The notes under the pieces are model-generated. The model did no database searches. It was not told the DNA's origin and saw only the letters and a program-made list of their open reading frames with translations. A stretch of 64,000 nucleotides of DNA from Mycobacterium sp. MFM001. Its GTDB lineage: Bacteria > Actinomycetota > Actinomycetes > Mycobacteriales > Mycobacteriaceae. This document shows positions 38,595-48,028 of this stretch, piece after piece. A program made the position numbers and the translations under genes. Location of the stretch: positions 372,001-436,000 of the forward strand of contig NZ_BFAB01000001.1 of assembly GCF_003402475.1 (NCBI RefSeq), written 5' to 3'. The first letter of the stretch is position 1. Every line of letters begins with the position of its first letter.

Positions 38595-41164
38595 GGCGGC
38601 GGCGGCGGTGGTGCTACAGGAGCCTCAGGTGCGCCCGGCGGCGACGGTGGTGGTCCCGGCCCGACGGGCACCGTGGTCGGCGGCCCGACGGGGATCGTAA
38701 TGCCCGGCGCCACTTCAATTGTGGGCTGGATGACCGTCACCTGCGGCGGCGGAGGGGGCGGTGGCGGCGCGGCCGGCACACCGGCGTATCCGCCGATCTC
38801 GGTGGGCTTCGGGAACGATTCGTTGTTGGTGCCCTTGAGGGCGCCGTCCATGGTCGCCTTCCAGATGTCGGACGGCAGGCCCGAGCCGTACACCGGGCCG
38901 CCCCACTTGTTCACCAGCGGCTGGTCGCCCTGCACGGTGCCAACCCACACCGCAGTCGACAGCGACGGCGTGTACCCGACCATCCAGGCGTCCTTGTTGG
39001 CGTCCGTGTCGCCGAGCTGCGTGGTGCCGGTCTTGGCCGCCGACGGCCGCCCGCCGGCCAGGTTGTGGCCGCGCGAATAGCCGGCGATCGGCTGCATCGC
39101 CGAGGTGACGTTGTCGGCGACGGCCTTGTCGATGCGCTGCTCACCCGAGTTGTCCTGGGTGGCCGCGTCGAAGAGCACCCGACCCTCCGAGTTGACCACC
39201 TTCTCCACGAAATGCGGCGGATGGTAGACGCCCGAGGCGGCCAGCGTGGCATACGCCGAAGCCATGTCGATCACGCGAGTCTGATACTGGCCCAGCACAA
39301 TTCCGTTGTTGGGCGGCCCGCCCTGGCCGTCCTCGGACAATGTGTGCGGCACGCCGGGGAAGCTGGTGGCGACGCCGGCCTGATGTGCGGCCTGGGCGAC
39401 GTCCACGGGGCCGTTCTTCAGTTTGAGCATCAGCCGGTAATAGGAGGTGTTCAACGAGCGCTTGAGCGCCTCGGCGATGTTGCAGGTTCCGCAGCCTTCG
39501 CCTTCGACGTTGCTGATCTTGATGCCGTTGACGGTCAGCGGGGAGCTGTCCACCTGATAACCCAGCCCGATGCCCTGCTCGAGCGCGGCGACCAACGCAA
39601 ACACCTTGAACGACGACCCGGTCTGCAGTCCGGCCTGCGCGAAGTCGAAACCGTTGGCGTCGGTGCCGCCGTAGTACGCCTTGACCGCGCCGGTGTGCGG
39701 ATCGATGGAGACCACCGCGGCCCGCATGTCGGGGTCCTGCCCATCCATGTACTTCGACACCGCGTTCTCGGCGGCCCGCTGGGCCTGCATGTCGATCGTG
39801 GTGGTGACCTGCAGGCCCTGGGTGTTGAGGGTCTGCTCGTCGATGTTGAACAGGTCGAGCAACTCCTTGGTCACCTGCCGCTCGATCAACCCGTTGGGCC
39901 CGGTGGTCTGGTTCTGCGCCCGGGAGGCGTCCGGCGGCAGCGTCTCCGGAAACTGCTGTGCCGCGCGGTCCTTCGGTGCGAGCGCACCCGTCTCGACCAT
40001 GCCGTCGAGCACCCAATTCCAGCGCTCCTTGGCGCCGTCGAGGTCGACGGCGGGGTCCAACGTCGACGGCCGCTGGATGAGTGCGGCCAGCAGCGCGCCT
40101 TCGGCGACGGTCAGCTGCTCGACGGGTTTGTCGAAGTACGCCTTGGCCGCCGCGGAAATCCCGTAGGCGCCGCGGCCGAAGTAGATGATGTTCAGATACG
40201 CCTGCAGCACATCGTCTTTGGACCACTGGCCCGACATCTTGGTGGCGACGACGAGCTCTTTGGCCTTGCGGATCAACCCGCCCACCCCGGCGCGTTGCGA
40301 GCCCACCAGCGCGTTCTTGACGTATTGCTGGGTGATCGTGGAGCCGCCCTGCGTGTCACCACCGAAGATGTTGTTCTTGACCGCCCGCGCGAAGCCGGTC
40401 AGCGAGAAGCCCGGATTCGAGTAGAAGTTGCGGTCCTCGGCGGCCAGCACGGCCTGGCGCACGTGCACCGGCACCTGGTTGATGTTGACGTCGACCCGGT
40501 TTCCTTCGGGCGGAACGATTTTCGCCAACTCAGTCCCGTCGCTGGCCAGGATCGTCGACACCTGGTTGGTGCGGATGTCGCCGGGCTTGGGCACGTCGAC
40601 AATGAAGTAGGCCATCGCGAACGTGACGATCGGCAACAGCAGCAGCACCACCGCGGCCACGTAGAGCCCGCGGCGTACCCACAACCAGTTGATCCGGTGC
40701 AGCCAACTCCAGTCGAGTTGACGCAGCCAATCCCAGGGCGGTTGGCCAGGTTTACGCGGCGGCGGCCCGGGCGGGCCTCCACCCGGCGGTCGTCCGCCCA
40801 GCCCCAGTTCACGGTCCCGGCGCCTGGGCGGCGGCGTGCCGTCCAGCGCGGCCTTGACCTGCTCGACCGGGTCACGGCTGTGGCGCCGCGGCGGTGGCGG
40901 TGGCGCCGGCGTGCCGTCCAGTGCCGCCTTGACCTGCTCGACCGGATCGCGCAGACGTTGTGATCGCTCGTCGACGACCGGCGGCAGGATCGTGGTCAGC
41001 CGGTCGTCGGGCGGGACCGGACGGCGATGCCGCGGCGAGTGCCCGGGGGCCCGGTCAGGCCCGGTGCCGTTGTCAGCTCCCGACGGGCGCGTGGACTCGC
41101 CGTCGGCCCGTGACCCGCTTGGGCCGTCACTGGCCGACCGGTCTTGTGGCCCTTCGTTATTCAC
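38591..41164 (-). CDS. ponA1: Bifunctional penicillin-binding protein PonA1
   Basis: The 857-residue class A PBP has a long cytoplasmic N-terminus (about 200 residues, Pro/Arg-rich) with two near-identical DPVEQVKAALDGTP units. One transmembrane helix follows (LYVAAVVLLLLPIVTFAMAY), then the GT51 glycosyltransferase domain (AVLAAEDRNFYSNPGF, STITQQYVKNALVG, RGAYGISAAAKAYF). The transpeptidase has SSFK, SLNTS and KTGTTQ. The end is Pro-rich. It polymerises and cross-links peptidoglycan. The GTG at 41164 overlaps the DUF5318 gene stop by 8 bp. The order DUF5318-ponA1-GT87 matches Rv0049-Rv0051. Confidence 0.96.
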   Translation of the reverse strand: MNNEGPQDRSASDGPSGSRADGESTRPSGADNGTGPDRAPGHSPRHRRPVPPDDRLTTILPPVVDERSQRLRDPVEQVKAALDGTPAPPPPPRRHSRDPVEQVKAALDGTPPPRRRDRELGLGGRPPGGGPPGPPPRKPGQPPWDWLRQLDWSWLHRINWLWVRRGLYVAAVVLLLLPIVTFAMAYFIVDVPKPGDIRTNQVSTILASDGTELAKIVPPEGNRVDVNINQVPVHVRQAVLAAEDRNFYSNPGFSLTGFARAVKNNIFGGDTQGGSTITQQYVKNALVGSQRAGVGGLIRKAKELVVATKMSGQWSKDDVLQAYLNIIYFGRGAYGISAAAKAYFDKPVEQLTVAEGALLAALIQRPSTLDPAVDLDGAKERWNWVLDGMVETGALAPKDRAAQQFPETLPPDASRAQNQTTGPNGLIERQVTKELLDLFNIDEQTLNTQGLQVTTTIDMQAQRAAENAVSKYMDGQDPDMRAAVVSIDPHTGAVKAYYGGTDANGFDFAQAGLQTGSSFKVFALVAALEQGIGLGYQVDSSPLTVNGIKISNVEGEGCGTCNIAEALKRSLNTSYYRLMLKLKNGPVDVAQAAHQAGVATSFPGVPHTLSEDGQGGPPNNGIVLGQYQTRVIDMASAYATLAASGVYHPPHFVEKVVNSEGRVLFDAATQDNSGEQRIDKAVADNVTSAMQPIAGYSRGHNLAGGRPSAAKTGTTQLGDTDANKDAWMVGYTPSLSTAVWVGTVQGDQPLVNKWGGPVYGSGLPSDIWKATMDGALKGTNNESFPKPTEIGGYAGVPAAPPPPPPPPQVTVIQPTIEVAPGITIPVGPPTTVPVGPGPPPSPPGAPEAPVAPPPPPP
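40836..40948 (-). repeat. Duplicated 38-bp unit inside ponA1
   Basis: Two copies of a 38-bp unit (40836-40873 and 40911-40948), 75 bp apart, differ at only a few bases. Each encodes DPVEQVKAALDGT within the cytoplasmic tail of PonA1. The 25-codon period indicates an in-frame tandem duplication of a binding motif plus a Pro-rich linker. Confidence 0.85.
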
Positions 41165-41582
41165 TGGCCGTGCGGGCGCCGTTGCGTGCCGTCCGCGTGG
41201 TGCGGGTCCCTCTGGGCGGGCGTGTCGCCCCGAGCACATACGACTTGACCAAGTGATTCCAGCTGCAAGTCCGGCATACCTCCACCACGTGTACCGAGAA
41301 CTCCTCGAAGCGGGATGCCAATACGACGAGCTCCTCGGCGGTGCGCGCCGAGCCCGAGACCGCGCCCAGGTGGTCGCCAAACACCCAGGACACCAGCGTG
41401 AGCTGCTCTTTGCGGCAAATCGGGCACATCACCGGGCTGGGCTTCCCGTGGAATTTCGCGGCGCGCAGCAGATAGGGATTGGCGTCACACACTTCGGACA
41501 CCCCGGTTCTGCCCGAGTACACCTCGGCCAGCAGTGAGCGGCGCCGAAGCGCGTAATCCACTACCTGTCGCTGCAGTCGCAC
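41157..41582 (-). CDS. DUF5318 zinc-ribbon-like protein (Rv0049-like)
   Basis: The 141-residue protein contains two CxxC pairs (MCPICRKEQ and VEVCRTCSWNH) that probably bind zinc. It starts MRLQRQVVDYALRRRSLLAE, which with GRTGVSEVCDANPYLLRAAK is typical of the actinobacterial DUF5318 family beside ponA1. The function is unknown; its fixed position suggests a cell-wall or RNA/protein-binding role (inference). The start is GTG at 41582, and its TAA overlaps the ponA1 GTG. Confidence 0.85.
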   Translation of the reverse strand: MRLQRQVVDYALRRRSLLAEVYSGRTGVSEVCDANPYLLRAAKFHGKPSPVMCPICRKEQLTLVSWVFGDHLGAVSGSARTAEELVVLASRFEEFSVHVVEVCRTCSWNHLVKSYVLGATRPPRGTRTTRTARNGARTASE

Positions 41583-41632
41583 GTTGACCAGAGTACGTGC
41601 GGATCGCCGTTGTCGAGAGGTTGCCCGCGGGG

Positions 41633-42823
41633 TTAGGAAGCGCTGACCTCTCCGAGCTGGGATAGGAACGCCGACCGGACGGGTTCGCTAGGCGTCGCCG
41701 CGTTGTCCGCCAGCAATCCGCGCTGCGCCAGAAGTGGCCGCACGCCCTCGCCGAACGTGTACGCCTCCTCGAGGTGCGGATAGCCGGACAGGATGAAGTG
41801 CTGCAGGCCCAGTGCGGCGTATTCGGCGATCCGGTCCGCGACCTCCTGGTGCGAACCGACCAATGCGGTGCCCGCGCCGCCGCGAACCAGTCCCACCCCG
41901 GACCACAGATTGGGATAGATCTCCAGACTGCGGGCGTCGGCGCCGACAGCGAAATCGCCTCCGCCCCCGTGCAATTGGCGCATCCGCTGCTGACCTTCGG
42001 ACTCTGAGCGGGCCAGCGAGCGCTGTGCGGCCGCGACGGTTTGCGGATCCAGCCCCGACAGCAGCCGGTTGGCTTCCGCCCAGGCCTGTTCGCCGGTATC
42101 CCGGGCGATGACGTGCAGCCGGATGCCGTAGCCCAGCTCCCGGCCTTGCGCCGACGCCAGGCCCCGGATCCGGTCCAGCTTTTCGCTGACCTGCCCGGGC
42201 GGCTCACCCCACGTCAGGTAGGTGTCGGCGAATCTGGCCGCGACCCGACCGGCCTCCGTCGACGACCCGCCGAAGAAGACGGCCGGCAACGGTTCGGGGC
42301 GTCGCGCCAGTGACGCCTGCTCGACCCGCAGATGCTCGCCGGCGAAGGTCACCGGCTCGTCGGAGGTCCACAACCGGCGGACGATGTCGAGAAACTCGGC
42401 GCACCGGTCGTATCGGGCCTCCTTGGTCAAGAAGTCGCCGAACGCCCGCTGTTCGATGCTCTCGCCGCCGGTGACCACGTTGAGCAGCAGCCGCCCCTGC
42501 GACTGCCACTGGAAAGTGGCCGCCATCTGGGCGGCCAGCGTCGGGCTGATCAGCCCGGGCCGCAGCGCGACCAGGAATTTCAGCGATTCGGTGGCGTCGA
42601 GCAGCATCGCCGTGGAAAGCCACGCGTCTTCGCACCACTGACCGGTCGGCGTGAGAACCGCCTCGAAGCCGTTGATCTCGGCGGCCTGTGCAAGCTGGAT
42701 CAGATACCGCAAATCGGCCGGCCGGTCGCCGCGCATGGTGCTGCCATGCCCGCCGGCGATCAGGTCGCGGGAGTCTCCGTAGGTGGGAAGAAACCAATGC
42801 AGATGTATTGACACGCTATTCAC
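41633..42823 (-). CDS. ssuD: SsuD-like alkanesulfonate monooxygenase (LLM flavoprotein)
   Basis: The 396-residue TIM-barrel enzyme starts IHLHWFLPTYGDSRDLIAGG and contains TGQWCEDAWLSTAMLLDATE, GRLLLNVVTGGESIEQRAFG and FGGSSTEAGRVAARFADTYL. This is the SsuD/FMNH2-dependent alkanesulfonate monooxygenase pattern, which releases sulfite from alkanesulfonates using reduced FMN. No ssuABC transporter or flavin reductase is adjacent. Other members act on dimethylsulfone-type or carboxylated substrates, so the exact substrate is open. The start is GTG 42823. It is divergent from the DUF1707 protein. Confidence 0.88.
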   Translation of the reverse strand: MNSVSIHLHWFLPTYGDSRDLIAGGHGSTMRGDRPADLRYLIQLAQAAEINGFEAVLTPTGQWCEDAWLSTAMLLDATESLKFLVALRPGLISPTLAAQMAATFQWQSQGRLLLNVVTGGESIEQRAFGDFLTKEARYDRCAEFLDIVRRLWTSDEPVTFAGEHLRVEQASLARRPEPLPAVFFGGSSTEAGRVAARFADTYLTWGEPPGQVSEKLDRIRGLASAQGRELGYGIRLHVIARDTGEQAWAEANRLLSGLDPQTVAAAQRSLARSESEGQQRMRQLHGGGGDFAVGADARSLEIYPNLWSGVGLVRGGAGTALVGSHQEVADRIAEYAALGLQHFILSGYPHLEEAYTFGEGVRPLLAQRGLLADNAATPSEPVRSAFLSQLGEVSAS

Positions 42824-42922
42824 TTATGCCCGACGGGCGGCGTCGTGAAAAGCCTTAGGCCCAGCCTGATTGGAACTGCGGTTCTGCGATCACCGTGAGC
42901 GGCGGCTTCTACGATCATCGCC

Positions 42923-43759
42923 GTGGCGACGACGGCGACCCGGGCCAAAGACAGCGACCGGGACGATACCTGCCGGATTCTCGACCGGGCCCTCGAAGAG
43001 GGCCAGCTGTCGATGGAGGAGCACCGCGAGCGGGTGAGCGCGGCCACCAGCGCCGTCACTCTCGGCGACCTGCACGCCCTGGTCGCCGATCTGCAGACCG
43101 CCAGTGCCCCGGTGCAGCTGCCGTCGCTGACATCCGGCCGGCCGAAATTCGGCGGCGCCGGCATCGCGGCGGCGGCCCTGGTGGTGGCGGTGTTGCTCGG
43201 TGTCGGCATCGGCTGGGGGCTCTACGGCAACACCAGCTCGCCGCTGAGTTTCACCTCCGATCCCGGAGCCAAGCCGGACGGCGTCGCACCTGTGGTGTTG
43301 ACCCCGCCGCGGCAGCTGCAGTCGCTGGGCGGCCTGACCGGGCTGCTGGAGCAGGCTCGCAAGAAATTCGGCGACACCCAGGGCTATCGGCTGGTCATCT
43401 ACCCCGACTATGCGGTGATGGATCGCGCCGATCCCAAGGAAGATCGTCGGGTCCTGAGCTACACGTACCGCGGCGGGTGGGGCGATCCGAACAGCTCGCC
43501 GAAGAGCAGCGACACCGTCCTGGTCGACTTGGGACAGTTCGATCCGAAGGCGACGGTCGGCATCCTGCGCGGGGCGCCCGAAACGCTGGGCATCAAGCCC
43601 TCCGACGTCAAGACCACGTATCTGATCGTGGAGCCGTCGCGCGACCCGACCACGCCCGAGGCGGTGTCACTGTCGGTGTACGTCTCCAGCGACTACGGCA
43701 GCGGCTACATCCAGTTCGCCGGTGACGGAGCCGTCAGCCGGGTGAACTATCCGTCCTGA
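42923..43759 (+). CDS. DUF1707 membrane protein (Rv0048c-like)
   Basis: The 278-residue protein has an N-terminal DUF1707 domain (KDSDRDDTCRILDRALEEGQ, then SMEEHRERVSAATSAVTLGD). A single transmembrane helix (GIAAAALVVAVLLGVGIGWG) follows, and then an exported domain of about 170 residues containing GGLTGLLEQARKKFGDTQGY and YSVxx-type strands. Only the N-terminal domain is recognised. The exterior domain could sense or bind something at the cell surface. It starts at GTG 42923 and precedes PadR-ino1 on the same strand, as in M. tuberculosis. Confidence 0.8.
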   Translation: MATTATRAKDSDRDDTCRILDRALEEGQLSMEEHRERVSAATSAVTLGDLHALVADLQTASAPVQLPSLTSGRPKFGGAGIAAAALVVAVLLGVGIGWGLYGNTSSPLSFTSDPGAKPDGVAPVVLTPPRQLQSLGGLTGLLEQARKKFGDTQGYRLVIYPDYAVMDRADPKEDRRVLSYTYRGGWGDPNSSPKSSDTVLVDLGQFDPKATVGILRGAPETLGIKPSDVKTTYLIVEPSRDPTTPEAVSLSVYVSSDYGSGYIQFAGDGAVSRVNYPS

Positions 43760-43800
43760 GCGCTTGAACACCGGGCGAATACCGGGTGTGGTGCCAAATA

Positions 43801-43836
43801 TATCGGGGCGATACGATGTCGCGAGGCTGTACCTCG
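43801..43836 (+). promoter_or_regulatory. Two adjacent dyads upstream of padR-ino1
   Basis: TATCG-GGG-CGATA (43801-43813) and CGAGG-CTGTA-CCTCG (43822-43836) are perfect 5-bp-arm dyads 43-78 bp before the PadR start. The flanking AT-rich strings (AAATATATC and GATATGAATA) make this a likely promoter/operator region for autoregulation by PadR. Confidence 0.42.
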
Positions 43837-43878
43837 ATATGAATACGTCCCAACGATCCGAGCAAAGGAGGTGACTCG

Positions 43879-44421
43879 TTGCTGGAGCTTGCCATCCTCG
43901 GACTCCTGCTCGAGTCGCCCATGCATGGCTACGAACTGCGCAAACGACTGACTGGCCTGCTCGGAGCGTTCAGGGCGTTTTCGTACGGCTCGCTGTACCC
44001 GGCGCTGCGCCGGATGCAGGCCGACGGGCTGATCGCCGAGGACGCCGCACCGGCCGGGACCCCGGTTCGCCGGGCCCGGCGGGTATACCAGATGACCGAC
44101 GCCGGCCGCCAGCGCTTTTCAGAGCTGGTCGCCGACACCGGCCCGCAGAACTACACCGACGACGGGTTCGGAGTGCACTTGGCGTTCTTCAACCGCACGC
44201 CGGCTGAAGCCCGGATGCGCATCCTGGAGGGCCGCCGCCGCCAGGTCGAAGAGCGCCGCGAGGGCCTGCGTGAAGCAGTGGCGCGGGCCAGCAACTCGCT
44301 CGATCGCTACACCCGCCAGCTGCATCAACTGGGGCTGGAATCGAGCGAACGTGAAGTCAAGTGGCTGAACGAGCTGATCACAGCCGAACGCGTGGCGCAA
44401 CGCCGCGCCGAGCAGTCCTAA
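43879..44421 (+). CDS. PadR-family transcriptional regulator (Rv0047c-like)
   Basis: The 180-residue regulator has the PadR winged helix: LELAILGLLLESPMHGYELR, then SYGSLYPALRRMQADGLIAE and RRVYQMTDAGRQRF. A C-terminal helical dimerisation domain contains RILEGRRRQVEERREGLREA. The TTG start at 43879 is supported by a near-perfect GGAGGTGA seven bases upstream. It is followed 48 bp later by ino1, so the pair may be co-transcribed and PadR may control inositol synthesis. PadR proteins usually repress their own operon. Confidence 0.9.
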   Translation: MLELAILGLLLESPMHGYELRKRLTGLLGAFRAFSYGSLYPALRRMQADGLIAEDAAPAGTPVRRARRVYQMTDAGRQRFSELVADTGPQNYTDDGFGVHLAFFNRTPAEARMRILEGRRRQVEERREGLREAVARASNSLDRYTRQLHQLGLESSEREVKWLNELITAERVAQRRAEQS

Positions 44422-44469
44422 CCAATCCAAGCAACGCACGACACAGGTAGAAGTAAGGAGAACGCCCCC

Positions 44470-45564
44470 ATGACTGAGCAAACCGCGGCAGAGGCGTCGA
44501 CGGAAATCCGGGTCGCCATCGTCGGCGTCGGCAACTGCGCGTCCTCGCTGGTTCAGGGCGTCGAGTACTACCAGAACGCCGACGAGACGGCCACGGTGCC
44601 CGGCTTGATGCACGTGCGGTTCGGGCCGTACCACGTCCGCGACGTCAAGTTCGTCGCCGCGTTCGACGTGGACGCCAAGAAGGTGGGCTTCGACCTGTCC
44701 GAGGCGATCTTCGCGTCCGAAAACAACACCATCAAGATCGCCGACGTGCCGCCCACCAACGTGGTGGTGCAGCGCGGTCCGACGCTCGACGGCATCGGCA
44801 AGTACTACGCCGACACCATTGAGGTGTCCGACGTCGAGGCGGTCGACGTGGTCAAGGTGCTGCGCGACGCCGAGGTCGACGTGCTGGTCTCCTACCTGCC
44901 GGTGGGTTCGGAAGAGGCCGACAAGTTCTACGCGCAGTGCGCGCTCGACGCCGGGGTGGCGTTCGTCAACGCGCTGCCGGTGTTCATCGCCTCGGACCCG
45001 GTGTGGGCCCGCAAGTTCACCGACGCCGGGGTGCCGATCGTCGGCGACGACATCAAGAGCCAGGTCGGCGCGACGATCACCCACCGGGTGATGGCCAAGC
45101 TGTTCGAGGACCGCGGCGTGCAACTGGACCGCACCATGCAGCTCAACGTCGGCGGCAACATGGACTTCCTCAACATGCTCGAGCGTGAGCGGCTGGAGAG
45201 CAAGAAGATCTCCAAGACCCAGGCCGTCACCTCCAACGTGCAGCGCGAGTTCAAGACCAAAGACGTGCACATCGGCCCGTCCGACCACGTCGGCTGGCTG
45301 GACGACCGCAAGTGGGCCTACGTGCGGCTGGAAGGCCGCGCCTTCGGCGACGTGCCGCTGAACCTGGAGTACAAACTCGAGGTGTGGGACTCGCCGAACT
45401 CGGCGGGTGTGATCATCGACGCGATCCGGGCGGCCAAGATCGCCAAGGACCGCGGCATCGGCGGCCCGGTGGTTGCGGCGTCGGCGTACCTGATGAAGAG
45501 CCCGCCGCAGCAGCTGCCCGACGACGTCGCACGCGCCCAGCTCGAGCAGTTCATCATCGGCTAG
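44470..45564 (+). CDS. ino1: Myo-inositol-1-phosphate synthase
   Basis: The 364-residue enzyme converts glucose 6-phosphate to 1D-myo-inositol 3-phosphate using internal NAD+ redox. It supplies phosphatidylinositol, mannosylated lipids and mycothiol. The NAD-binding loop [20 protein letters not shown] is N-terminal. The catalytic part holds [20 protein letters not shown] and [14 protein letters not shown]. The short actinobacterial/archaeal form lacks the eukaryotic extensions. AAGGAG precedes the ATG. The upstream padR gene is probably its regulator. Confidence 0.97.
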   Translation: MTEQTAAEASTEIRVAIVGVGNCASSLVQGVEYYQNADETATVPGLMHVRFGPYHVRDVKFVAAFDVDAKKVGFDLSEAIFASENNTIKIADVPPTNVVVQRGPTLDGIGKYYADTIEVSDVEAVDVVKVLRDAEVDVLVSYLPVGSEEADKFYAQCALDAGVAFVNALPVFIASDPVWARKFTDAGVPIVGDDIKSQVGATITHRVMAKLFEDRGVQLDRTMQLNVGGNMDFLNMLERERLESKKISKTQAVTSNVQREFKTKDVHIGPSDHVGWLDDRKWAYVRLEGRAFGDVPLNLEYKLEVWDSPNSAGVIIDAIRAAKIAKDRGIGGPVVAASAYLMKSPPQQLPDDVARAQLEQFIIG

Positions 45565-45574
45565 CTCGGTCACC

Positions 45575-46474
45575 GTGACCGAGGTCTCCGACGACGGCCT
45601 TGCCGGGCTCGACGAGTTCGCGCTGCTGCACGAAAACGCCGAGCAGGCCGGTGTTTCCGGTTCGCTGCCCGTCGTCGCGCGCGTCGAACGCGACCCCATC
45701 AGCGCGCTCACGTGGGGCGACACGCCACCCCGCGTCGTCTTCCTGCACGGCGGCGGGCAGAACGCGCACACCTGGGACACCGTGATCGTCGGGCTCGGTG
45801 AGCCGGCTATTGCCGTAGACCTGCCCGGCCATGGGCATTCGGCGTGGCGCGACGACGGTGACTACTCGCCGCAGCGCAACGCCGCGGCATTGGCCCCGGT
45901 GGTGAGCGAGCTTGCGCCGCAAGCAGATCTGGTCGTCGGGATGTCGCTGGGCGGGCTCACTGCGATCCGGCTGGCAGCGATCGCGCCCGAGCTCGTCAAC
46001 GAACTCGTCCTGATCGACGTCACGCCGTCGGCGCTGCAGCGGCACGCCGAAATGACCAAGGAACAGCTCGGCACCATTGCGCTGATGCACGGCGAGCGGG
46101 AATTCCCGAGCTTCCAGGCCATGCTGGACCTGACCGTCGCTGCAGCACCGCACCGCGAGCTCAAGGCCTTGCGGCGCGGGGTATTCCACAACTCGCGCCA
46201 GCTCGACAACGGCAACTGGACGTGGCGGTACGACGCCATCCGCAGCTTCCCCGACTTCGCCTCGCTGTGGGACGACGTCGACGTCATGGCCGCACCCGTC
46301 ACGCTGATCCGCGGCGGCAACTCGGGCTTCGTCAGCGACGAGGACGTCGACGAGTTAGCCCGGCGCGCAAAGCATTTCCGCGGCGCACACAGCGTTGAAG
46401 GGTCAGGGCATTCCGTGCAGAGCGACCAGCCTCGAGCGCTGATCGACATTCTGCGAACCGTACTCGAGGGCTAA
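45575..46474 (+). CDS. Alpha/beta-hydrolase esterase (Rv0045c-like)
   Basis: The 299-residue protein has the oxyanion region VVFLHGGGQNAHTWDTV, the nucleophile elbow VVGMSLGGLTAIRLA with the catalytic Ser, VTLIRGGNSGFVSDEDVDEL with the acid, and the catalytic His in VEGSGHSVQSDQP. The gene position after ino1 matches M. tuberculosis Rv0045c, described as an esterase with preference for short to medium acyl chains. GTG 45575 is used. It is followed 9 bp later by the LLM gene and forms part of the ino1 strand cluster. Confidence 0.88.
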   Translation: MTEVSDDGLAGLDEFALLHENAEQAGVSGSLPVVARVERDPISALTWGDTPPRVVFLHGGGQNAHTWDTVIVGLGEPAIAVDLPGHGHSAWRDDGDYSPQRNAAALAPVVSELAPQADLVVGMSLGGLTAIRLAAIAPELVNELVLIDVTPSALQRHAEMTKEQLGTIALMHGEREFPSFQAMLDLTVAAAPHRELKALRRGVFHNSRQLDNGNWTWRYDAIRSFPDFASLWDDVDVMAAPVTLIRGGNSGFVSDEDVDELARRAKHFRGAHSVEGSGHSVQSDQPRALIDILRTVLEG

Positions 46475-46483
46475 CGTGGCACT

Positions 46484-47287
46484 ATGACCTCTCGCCACGT
46501 TCGCATCGGTGTTCAACTTCAGCCGCAGCACGCCGCGCAATACAGCCAGATCCGTGACGCGGTCCGCCGCTGCGAGGACATCGGCGTCGACATCGCATTC
46601 AACTGGGATCACTTCTTTCCGCTCTACGGCGACCGCGACGGCCCCCACTTCGAATGCTGGACCATGCTGGGCGCCTGGGCCGAGCAGACGTCGCGCATCG
46701 AAATCGGTGCGCTGGTGAGCTGTAACTCCTACCGCAACCCGGAGTTGCTCGCGGACATGGCCCGCACTGTCGACCACATTTCGGGCGGCCGGCTGATCCT
46801 GGGCATCGGGTCAGGCTGGAAACGCAGGGATTACGATGAGTACGGCTACGAGTTCGGCACCGCGGGCAGCCGCCTCGACGACCTGGCCGCGGCGCTGCCC
46901 CGAATCAAATCCCGGCTGGGCAAACTCAATCCGCTGCCCACCCGCCAGATTCCGCTGCTGATCGGCGGCGAGGGTGAGCGCAAGACGCTGCGCCTGGTCG
47001 CCGAGCATGCCGACATGTGGCACAGCTTCGCCAGCGCCGACACCTATCCCGCGAAGGCGGACGTGCTGGCCCGGCACTGCGCGGCAGTCGGACGCGACCC
47101 CGATGCCATCGAGCGGTCCGCCGCGGTCGGGGGCGAGACGGGACGCGGAGGTGGCGCCGACGCGTTGATCGCCGAGGCCGAGGCCTTGACGGGCCTGGGC
47201 GTAACCTTGCTGACCGTCGGCTCGACCGGTCCGGACTACGACTTGAGCGCCGCCGAGACGCTGTGCCGGTGGCGCGATAATCGTTGA
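46484..47287 (+). CDS. LLM-class F420-dependent oxidoreductase (Rv0044c-like)
   Basis: The 267-residue TIM-barrel protein contains [60 protein letters not shown] and [20 protein letters not shown], the typical order of F420-dependent LLM proteins in mycobacteria. The substrate is not known. Its position between the hydrolase and the GntR gene equals Rv0044c. It starts at ATG 46484, 9 bp after the hydrolase stop. Confidence 0.88.
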   Translation: MTSRHVRIGVQLQPQHAAQYSQIRDAVRRCEDIGVDIAFNWDHFFPLYGDRDGPHFECWTMLGAWAEQTSRIEIGALVSCNSYRNPELLADMARTVDHISGGRLILGIGSGWKRRDYDEYGYEFGTAGSRLDDLAAALPRIKSRLGKLNPLPTRQIPLLIGGEGERKTLRLVAEHADMWHSFASADTYPAKADVLARHCAAVGRDPDAIERSAAVGGETGRGGGADALIAEAEALTGLGVTLLTVGSTGPDYDLSAAETLCRWRDNR

Positions 47288-47330
47288 ACCCCAACGTAAA
47301 CCGGCGCGCCGTGAGAAACTCGAAAGGGAT

Positions 47331-48008
47331 ATGCCGAAAAAATACGGCGCTAAAGAAAAGGACCAGGTCGTTGCTTACATCCTCAACCTGGTGCTGACCG
47401 GCAAGCTGCGCACGGGCGACCGGGTCGACCGTAACGAGATCGCCGACGCGCTCGGGATGAGCCGCGTGCCCATCCAGGAGGCGCTCGTCCAGCTGGAACA
47501 CGACGGGGTGCTGTCCACCCGCTATCACCGCGGCGCGTACGTCGAGAGATTCGACGAGGACACCATTCTCGAGCATCACGAGTTACACGGCGTGCTCAAC
47601 GGAATCGCGTCGGCACGCGCCGCCGCGAACCCCACGCCGCGGATCCTGGATCAGCTCGACGCCCTGATGCGCACACTGCGCACCGCGAAAGAACCGCGCG
47701 CTTTCCAGCAGGCCGCGCGGGACTACCGCCAGGCCGTCACCGACGAGTACGCCGGGCCGCGGCTGCACGCGGCGATCCGCGCGTCGACCGCCCTGATTCC
47801 GCGGGCATTCCTCTTGAGCTATCCCAACGTCACGGCCGAGATGCTGCCGTTCTACGAAGACGAGACCGCGGCCATCTACCGCCGCGACCCCGCCGCGGCC
47901 CGGGCCGCCTGCAGCGGCTGCGCTGCGCTGATGGCCAAGATCATGGTGGCCGAACTCGTCCGCCGCCGGGTGCTGGCCCCGCCGGAGAGGCCCGCCGTCG
48001 CATTCTGA
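47331..48008 (+). CDS. GntR-family regulator, FadR/FCD subgroup (Rv0043c-like)
   Basis: The 225-residue regulator has an N-terminal winged HTH ([20 protein letters not shown], then [20 protein letters not shown]). An FCD-type helical ligand domain follows, with His/Asp/Glu positions that may bind a metal ([16 protein letters not shown]). The ATG follows AAAGGGAT. An ABC importer for amino-acid-like solutes lies immediately downstream on the same strand, 20 bp away; it could be its target, although in M. tuberculosis the GntR gene is followed by the MarR gene with no transporter. Confidence 0.88.
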   Translation: MPKKYGAKEKDQVVAYILNLVLTGKLRTGDRVDRNEIADALGMSRVPIQEALVQLEHDGVLSTRYHRGAYVERFDEDTILEHHELHGVLNGIASARAAANPTPRILDQLDALMRTLRTAKEPRAFQQAARDYRQAVTDEYAGPRLHAAIRASTALIPRAFLLSYPNVTAEMLPFYEDETAAIYRRDPAAARAACSGCAALMAKIMVAELVRRRVLAPPERPAVAF

Positions 48009-48028
48009 CCGGCCGGTACGTTGCGAAT

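Noticed and set aside
39065-40963. 632-codon plus-strand ORF opposite ponA1
   Set aside because: PonA1 has all catalytic motifs; the opposite frame is a composition artefact.
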